The translations under genes and the position numbers were made by a program. 64,000 bases of DNA from Durio zibethinus (lineage: Eukaryota > Streptophyta > Magnoliopsida > Malvales > Malvaceae): NCBI RefSeq assembly GCF_002303985.1, contig NW_019168048.1, positions 7,006,001 to 7,070,000 of the forward strand, in the 5' to 3' direction. This document shows, piece after piece, positions 57,400 to 64,000 of this stretch. Every line of letters starts with the position of its first letter. The first letter of the stretch is position 1. Under the pieces are notes generated by a model, which did not search any database, was not told where the DNA came from, and saw nothing but the letters and a program-made list of their open reading frames with translations.

Positions 57400-59502
57400 T
57401 TACTCGGAGTTTCCTTTGTCATCATCTACCCACAAGCAGTTATTTAGTTTTCTCCTTTTATAAGAAGATGAGGAGGAGGATGAGTCACTGGACCTCATTG
57501 TGGGCCGGATCGTTACTCGAAGCTGCGGTAAGATCTTGGGTGGTTTCCTCCTGGCATTGTCAAGCACCAGTTCTTGCATTAACCTGTAGCAGCTAAGGAT
57601 TTTCTCCTGCAAAAATTGGATACTTTTCCAAGTTGGCATACTAGTTTCTAGTTTAACTTAGAAGTACATCTACACATTAATTGAGCTTACTTTGCTTAGT
57701 CCATCACACCATGACCCAACATGTTCAGGATTAACAAGAGGCAACTTTGGCATTTCATTGGCTGCACAAAGTATTGCTGCAGCCGCAATGCTTGACGGCC
57801 AATACTCTAGAAAGCTGGCCTCTGCTGACATTAGCAAACAAGTATTTTATTTGAAATGGTTATTGTAAGCCTTTTTTACTTCATATGCGTACGTGTACGT
57901 ATACAAAAATATATGCATGTATTTATATCAACCGACAGAAAGAGAATAAAATTCATATGCATCTACAATAATAATACCTTTGATATTCGATAAAATGATA
58001 TTCGTTGCCCTTGAAATCAGAAACCCGAAAAAAGTTCCTGTTGGATCGAGCTTGCATGCAAAGAAACCAACAAAACTGAATGGTGTTACTGATCGCAGCC
58101 TCCAATCCAAAACCGTCAGCACAAGCAGTTCCATTCTGCGAACTGTTTTTGGTTCAAAAATATATTTGGCGCTCTCTACCTGCACGTATAGCATTATGTT
58201 GAAATTACGCCAATGCTCGTTGAAGAAAGAAAAATAGTACTAGCAATGATTTTAACCACAGAAAGTTTATTGAAAAGGAGATATACCTGAAGATCTAAAA
58301 GAGATGGAACAAGAGGTTCCTCCATCTTGGCCGCTAACGACAAGCAAGCCACGGATAGAAGTTGCAATGACCACCCACTAGTTTGCTGAATAGTTAAAAA
58401 AAAAAAAAAAGCCGTCGCATTGTTAATCACCACAAATCATCATACCATTAATAATAAGCAATAACGAATATCAAACGCATATGAACTTTTGTGGGAATTA
58501 TTAAGGTAGATTCTAAGCACATTTACACAGCTCATTAAAAAAATAAAAAAGTAACAATTACCCATCAAGGGAACAAGAGTAATACTACTACAACTGTAGT
58601 TAATGCAAAGGCAAGTTTCGGTCTCTTTCCTTTTCTCTTTTTGCCCAAGAACGCAAGCCACTGTTTGATTCGACCAACAAGAAAACAAAATCTCGCTCCT
58701 TTTATTTATTACTGAGTCTGAGTTACTATAGTAAAGTAATCAAGTTCATTCCAAGGTTTCATCGTCGTTGAAAAGTCAAACATAATTACACCGAACAGTC
58801 AAAATTTTAATCACTGAAATTCCTCCAACACAATTTTATTGTTATCCAGCTAATAATCCTTCCATAGTAAGTTTTACAACACTTAATACTGCCGGAAACG
58901 AAAGCTCACCGGCAAGCTGCAGGAATACAGAAACCGATCCATGTAGTTAACGGAAAGATACGCCGTCAAAGGCTGGAAATTATAGTATGCTTGTACCTGA
59001 AAAAAAAAAAAAAGGAAATACTAGCATTATTGAAAAAAAGTATGGAAAAAGTCGTAAGTAACAGCCGCCACTAGGTGAATCATCTCCGTCCATTGAACGG
59101 CTGTCATTAGATCTCTTTCTTTTGATTTTGAAAGCGTAACCTACCAACCGCGTTCTAGCAAACCGTGAGAAATTCAGCTAACGCGCACCAGTGTTGTAAT
59201 CGTAATATCGAAGAACAGAGATAGTTAAGTACAGTTTAGTTAGTTACAGTTTACCACTTTACCTTGAGAATCCATGCAACAGATTCTTCTCGAGCAGATG
59301 CATCAAGAGTCTGGGACTGAAACCGAGCCAGGTAATCGAATCCGGGGACGAAGTTCCTTTCCTCTTCAATAAGGCCAGCGATGGAAGATTCTTCGATGCA
59401 CGACGCCGGAGAGTCCAGCTCAGACGAACATGCCGGCGACTCGCCGGAGAATACATCGTCGGAATCTTCACCGCATAGTAAGTCCGTGAAGTGATCGGAC
59501 AT
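57400..59502 (-). CDS. CYCD1;1: D-type cyclin CYCD1;1
   Basis: Six minus-strand exons encode 321 aa: 59502-59263, 58996-58910, 58385-58287, 58179-57978, 57821-57691 and 57606-57400. All introns are GT-AG and the phases join. D cyclins activate CDKA to phosphorylate retinoblastoma-related protein at G1/S. The RBR-binding LxCxE motif is LLCGE at residues 8-12. The cyclin box N-terminal fold runs about 50-180, with SAREESVAWILKVQAYYNFQ, YLSVNYMDRFLY and ACLSLAAKMEE. The CDK-contact pair is K129 and E159 (in VRRMELLVL). The C-terminal cyclin fold contains the D1-typical EASFLEYWPSSIAAAAIL. The tail has a Ser run followed by YKRRKLNNCLWVDDDKG, a likely nuclear-localisation and degradation region. 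The D1 class is indicated by the length, exon pattern and the tail. Confidence 0.96.
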
Positions 59503-60180
59503 ATTGATAATGGTTTTGAGATACCGACGAAGACAGCAATCGTAGCCGTTGATTCCTCCTCATTCTCTCTCCATATCTACCGTTGATTAGTAATCTTCGA
59601 CGAAACAAAGCGACGGAGACGTTTCAAAAAATGGGTGCGCGTCTGCGTGTGCGTATAATATGGAGGAGGAGAAGAGGAAGAGGAAGAGGAAGAGGAAGAG
59701 AAATGGGTTTGGGTTTGGAGATTTGGTTTGTAGTTATTGATAGTCGTATTCGGATATAAACATGTGAGGTTATTCTTTATTTTTTCTGTTTTTGTTTGTT
59801 TTTAATTTTGTATTTCTTATTTTGGGTTTGTTCGGGGGGTAAGATTTTGCCGGGATAACGGACTTCCATTTTGAGAGGGATACTGAAAAAATTTTATTCG
59901 TTGGAGTTTTCAGAAATGAGGAGCAGTAGGACTTGGAAGGATTAAAAGAGTGAAAAGCTAAAGATTATTTGGGTTTTTGTTACTACTAGGCTAATAGGTG
60001 TGGAAGGTTATTAGGGAAGAGTTTGAGCGACGGATTGGATTGGGTGTTGCTGCTGCTGGATGGGGACAGCCTGGGACTTTTGTAGGGTTCCTGTAAACCA
60101 ACAGGCAGCAAGTGAGGAGGTGAAGTGAGCAATTTTGCACGTCCTTGTAGAAACTCTATGGCACAATATATTTTTTTCAT
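59503..60180 (-). promoter_or_regulatory. 5' leader and promoter of CYCD1;1
   Basis: Directly upstream is a GAGGAA/GAAGAG repeat (59661-59702 on the plus strand), which makes the minus-strand leader CT-rich as is usual for plant 5' UTRs. CG content is higher at 59560-59660 than in the flanks. No confident TATA box or E2F site was found. The 64-codon minus frame at 59986-60180 is not supported. Confidence 0.45.
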
Positions 60181-62443
60181 TTAAAATTAATTAAAATTTT
60201 AATTATTTATTATATATAATATATAAAAATAAATATTTAACATTTTAATTATTATATATAATATATATTAATTAATTAATTTTTTAATAAATATGATCTA
60301 ATTTAAATAAAAAATAAATGTTAAAATAAAATAATTATTTCATACAAAAAAATTTTTGTCCTATTTTACTAACACGTGGACAATTTCGTTTTGTTTTTCG
60401 CACTTATATATATATATATATATATTTTGATATTCTTAACCGTCCACTCATTTTTTCAACGATGCAATGAATGGATATATGAGTACAAAGAATAGTCAAA
60501 ATTTTAAGTATATAGTAGATATTTGGAGTCTACGTATCAAGTTATATTGACTAATTATTTCGTCTTAGGTAAGCCGTCTACATCGTACGAAATAAAAAAA
60601 TTATGATAAAATTATAACCATAAATAGGACCCTACTCATAAGTGCATACATTTGTTTTCTCTCTACAAATTAGAGCGCTGAAACAAAGTAGAAAACAACT
60701 AATTTTCATTTATAGACTCACTCATTTTGAAAAACCTTCACCGTCTTATTATAAATTTACTAAAATTCATAAGCATAAATTACCATAATCAATTTTTGAA
60801 ATGATTTAAATCCAAATTTATTATCCCAAATTTAAATCCAAATCCAAAATAGATTTGGTATTAAGTTAAACTAATATAAATTAACAATTAAAATAAAAGA
60901 AGGCGAGACATTGCTTGCTTCTTTGTTCATTGGTTTCTTCATCCTATTGTTCTTCTTGATTTGTTTTTTCTTATCGGTTGTTGTGAAAATTAAAACACTA
61001 ATTGTAAGAGCGTATATAATATTATATTATAATATATATATATAAATATTTGATAAAATTTATTTTCGTAAATATTTTAAAAAATGATTTCTTTTTTTGA
61101 TAAAAAAAATCTCTAAAATTTTACTTTACAATGTTACGTAAAATATTTTCTAATTATAAGTTATTTGTCAAAAAATATATATTTAAAAATTATTAAATTA
61201 TCCAAATTTTCTAAATTTAGGTGGAACACAATTAATTATTTTTTAAGTTGCTAGCACCAAATTTCAATTTAAATATATTATTTTTTAAAAAATACATTTT
61301 CAAATAATCTAAATATATGTTTTTCAATTTAAAACTTTTTAATATAATGACGTATTATTTGTTAAAATAAGTTTTATAAAAATATAAATATATATCTTTT
61401 TAAATATTAAAATCTCAAATGTAGTGATACTATAAAATAATTTTTTTATTAATTTAAATATATTTCATTTTAAATTTTAAAATTTTAAAATATAAAATTT
61501 ATTTTTAGAGATTTCATAATAATTCCTTATAATTTTATTATTTTTAAATTTAAAAGACAAAAAATATATATGTTACAAGATAATTTATTTTTTAACAATA
61601 CTTTAGATTTTAATTTTATTTCTTTGTTTCTTTTTCAACCTTTATGCTTGGGAAGAAATCGTTTATTAACCTGTGAGATGCACAAAATTTTTTATTATAT
61701 TTGTACAATTTTTTAATATATGAGATGCATAATTTTTTTAATTATATTTTTTATAATATGTGCATTCACATGTTAAAAAGTTAAAATCAATACTTTTTTG
61801 TTTCTAAAATTTTTATGAAAATTTTGAATATTTTGTTTGTTCCAAAGTATATACATGGATCATATAAAAATTTTTGACAATTCATGGATGTTGGAATGGA
61901 GGGAAAAAATTAGTTTAACACAATAATGATTTTTTTGAAGTATTTTGACAATTGAAAGTAAAAAATGTTGATTTAATTGTTTACGTATTATTTGTTTGTT
62001 TCATTTATTTATTTAGAAAAAACTGTATAGACTTATTTTTAATTATTGATTTTCTTGCGTTTTTCTTTTATTTGTTTTTTTAATTTATAAATAAAGTCAA
62101 ATGACTAAAATTTAGTGCTAATTCTAAATTAATTGTTTTATATAAAAGTAAAATTATGTTTATTTATTTGAAATTAAATTTTTTTTTATAATTTAACTCT
62201 TTTACAATGTTATTGATTTTTTTCCTAAGAAGTGAAACGTAAGTAGTAAAAGCAAAAATTATCTTTTTTTTACCTTTGAAATTTATTATAAAATGCTATG
62301 AATGGGAATTGATACCTTCTCGTTGAAACCTTTTTACAATAAATTTTTAAATAATTATTTAAAATTTAATACTATTACTTAAAAATTAAAATTATTTCAT
62401 TTTAGCTTTTACAGTAATGTCATAATATTCAAATATGAGAACT
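60181..62443. other. Very AT-rich intergenic DNA, no gene seen
   Basis: Contains two direct copies of TTATATATAATATATA (about 60210 and 60256), a (TA)n at 60407-60426, and long A/T tracts throughout. No frame, LTR end or clear inverted repeat was found. The last five bases (GAACT) would be the flank of the following LTR. Confidence 0.5.
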
Positions 62444-63789
62444 TGTTTATTAGATACAAAAAATATAGAGTCGCTACTAATAGTTTTTTATCTAAATATA
62501 ATTGGTCGCCTATGTGAAACAATCTCTTTTAAAGCTATTCTAAACTTGATTAAGGAAAGTTTTAGCATCTTCACACACCCAAAATTAATACCAAATTAGT
62601 CTTATGTTATCTTATCCAAGTCCTAATTAAAATGGTCTTTGTTACTTATTTTTATTAACTTTGATATTTATATATTGGAAAAAAAACTTTAGACTTTAAT
62701 AAAAATTTTTTTTTCTCACCTCAAGAATATTTAAGGTAAACTTATTATTTACTTAAAAAGGTTTCGTTGTTAAATTTATTAAATATCTTATATCAAAAAA
62801 ACAAATTTATTCACAACAATTTTTATTTATTTATAAAATATTAATTACAAATAATGATATAAACATATTTACAACTTTCTAATCATAAAATAATACATTT
62901 ACACTTTTCTAAAAAAATTAATTCTATTTTTATTTTTATCAATTCGATCAATAAATCAATCGGTAAAAAAATAAAATTGAAATAAAAAACAAATAATGAA
63001 TAAATAAATAAATAAGTAAAAATACTAGCAAAATAAAATAATTTCATAAAATAATTATTATCAAAAATATTATCCCAAGCCACATTAGACAACAAATAAA
63101 TATAACATCATAATAAATAAAAATTAAAAAAAAGAGTACCTAACCAATGCTCTTGGACTCACCCGAAATGAAGCCTACTACCAAGAAAATTGTTGTTAGA
63201 TTATGTTTGCTTTAATATTACGTGTGTGGCTCGTTTTTCTTTGTGATTCTTTTTTATTATTGTTGATTGTTTAATTGCTAGTTGTCTCACTGATTTGCCG
63301 ATTGTTGTCGTGTTTTTCCCTTCCAATTGCTTATTGATTTTTCTACTCCATTTGCCCAAGAACTTATTCTTCAAAACTTAGAGTTTTATGTTGCTTGATA
63401 ATTGTTGATTATGTTGCTTCTTATTTTTTTTAAGCTTGAAATTTAGCTCTTTATATAAAAATTGGATTCTTTTTCAATTTGAAAATTTTTAATACCAATT
63501 GAATTTATCAAGATCTTGTCAAAAATTTATTTCCTTCTTATAGAAACTTGATTACCAAGAATTACCAAAATCAAACTTAACTTTTAATTTTCAAATCTAA
63601 ATAAAATCACAATCTTTAAAAAAAAATCAAATTTTATATTCAAAATGTAAATAAAAAACACTTTTAGGCTTAAAATCTAATTTCATAAATTAAACCTTGA
63701 CTGAATGATTTTGCAATCTATTATCGAAATAGAATTTGAAGCTCGCTAAATATCAAGAACAATTCTTAGACAAAATTGAGTGTCTTATA
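62444..63789 (-). repeat. 3' LTR of another minus-strand Gypsy-type element
   Basis: Starts TGTTTATTAGATAC and contains AGAGTCGCTACTAATAG and AATTGGTCGCC, as in 33282-33380. Ends TGTCTTATA directly before GTTGCCCCTCTTTGC, the plus-strand view of a polypurine tract. The central part is diverged from the 18841/33282 LTRs and lacks the TATAAAAG box, so it is a related subfamily. Length about 1346 bp. Confidence 0.72.
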
Positions 63790-64000
63790 GTTGCCCCTCT
63801 TTGCATATCCATTTTGTTTGGTTATCACTTGTCCAACAAAACATAAATACTAAGACCTCAGATATTCAAAATTTGAAAAAAAAAAAATTCACAATTGGAA
63901 AACATGTTGAAATTCATAGATATGCTAAAATTCAAATTTTAAATTTTCAAAGATTCAAAATTCAAAATTTAACGATTCATAATTGAAAATTCCAAGATTC
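63790..64000 (-). mobile_element. Start of the 3' internal part of that Gypsy-type element (partial)
   Basis: The polypurine tract (63790-63804) is followed by ATTCAAA/GATTCA-type degenerate repeats like those at 20504-21250. The element continues past the window. Confidence 0.7.

Overview
The window is nuclear DNA of a flowering plant, almost certainly a core eudicot. It is very AT-rich, the genes are split by GT-AG introns, and the five recognisable proteins are plant families (nucleobase-ascorbate transporter, D1 cyclin, LSM12, PADRE/DUF4228, a plastid-targeted protein). The intergenic DNA is filled with LTR retrotransposons and MITEs. I cannot name the species.

Genes. (1) LSM12-like RNA-associated protein, + strand, 3574-5599, 4 exons, 173 aa. 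(2) NAT6-type nucleobase transporter, + strand, 10504-14670, 14 exons, 536 aa. (3) PADRE/DUF4228 protein with an N-terminal acylation motif, + strand, 44998-46102, 3 exons, 172 aa. (4) A plastid-targeted conserved protein of unknown function, - strand, 46435-50724, 3 exons, 180 aa, with a 3.6 kb intron. (5) Cyclin CYCD1;1, - strand, 57400-59502, 6 exons, 321 aa. All five reading frames join cleanly across GT-AG introns with no frame error. Genes 3 and 4 are convergent. The genes show no functional link to one another, which is ordinary for plant chromosomes.

Mobile DNA. The window opens inside the 3' end of a Copia-like element with its 3' LTR (1-1966). From about 18.8 to 35.4 kb lies a nested pair. 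A Gypsy-type, gag-only element on the - strand (LTRs 18841-20488 and 33282-35435) is interrupted by a complete, gag-only Copia-like element on the + strand (21256-28754), flanked by an ATTTT target-site duplication. At 36321-38201 sits a Harbinger-like element (TTA target duplication) whose interior is an array of about 18 imperfect palindromes. Around it are scattered ends of the same Gypsy LTR in both orientations. Further MITEs lie at 2130-2580 (hAT type, 8-bp target duplication), 6277-6625 and 15181-15329. The window closes in the 3' LTR and internal start of another minus-strand Gypsy element (62444-64000).

The most unusual structures are the palindrome array, a perfect 29-bp hairpin at 52604-52677, a TATA box antisense to gag in both Gypsy LTRs, and a variable GGATCGATCC-type array inside the Copia LTR. 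No tRNA, rRNA or CRISPR was seen. All comparisons were made by eye, so identities and copy counts are approximate.
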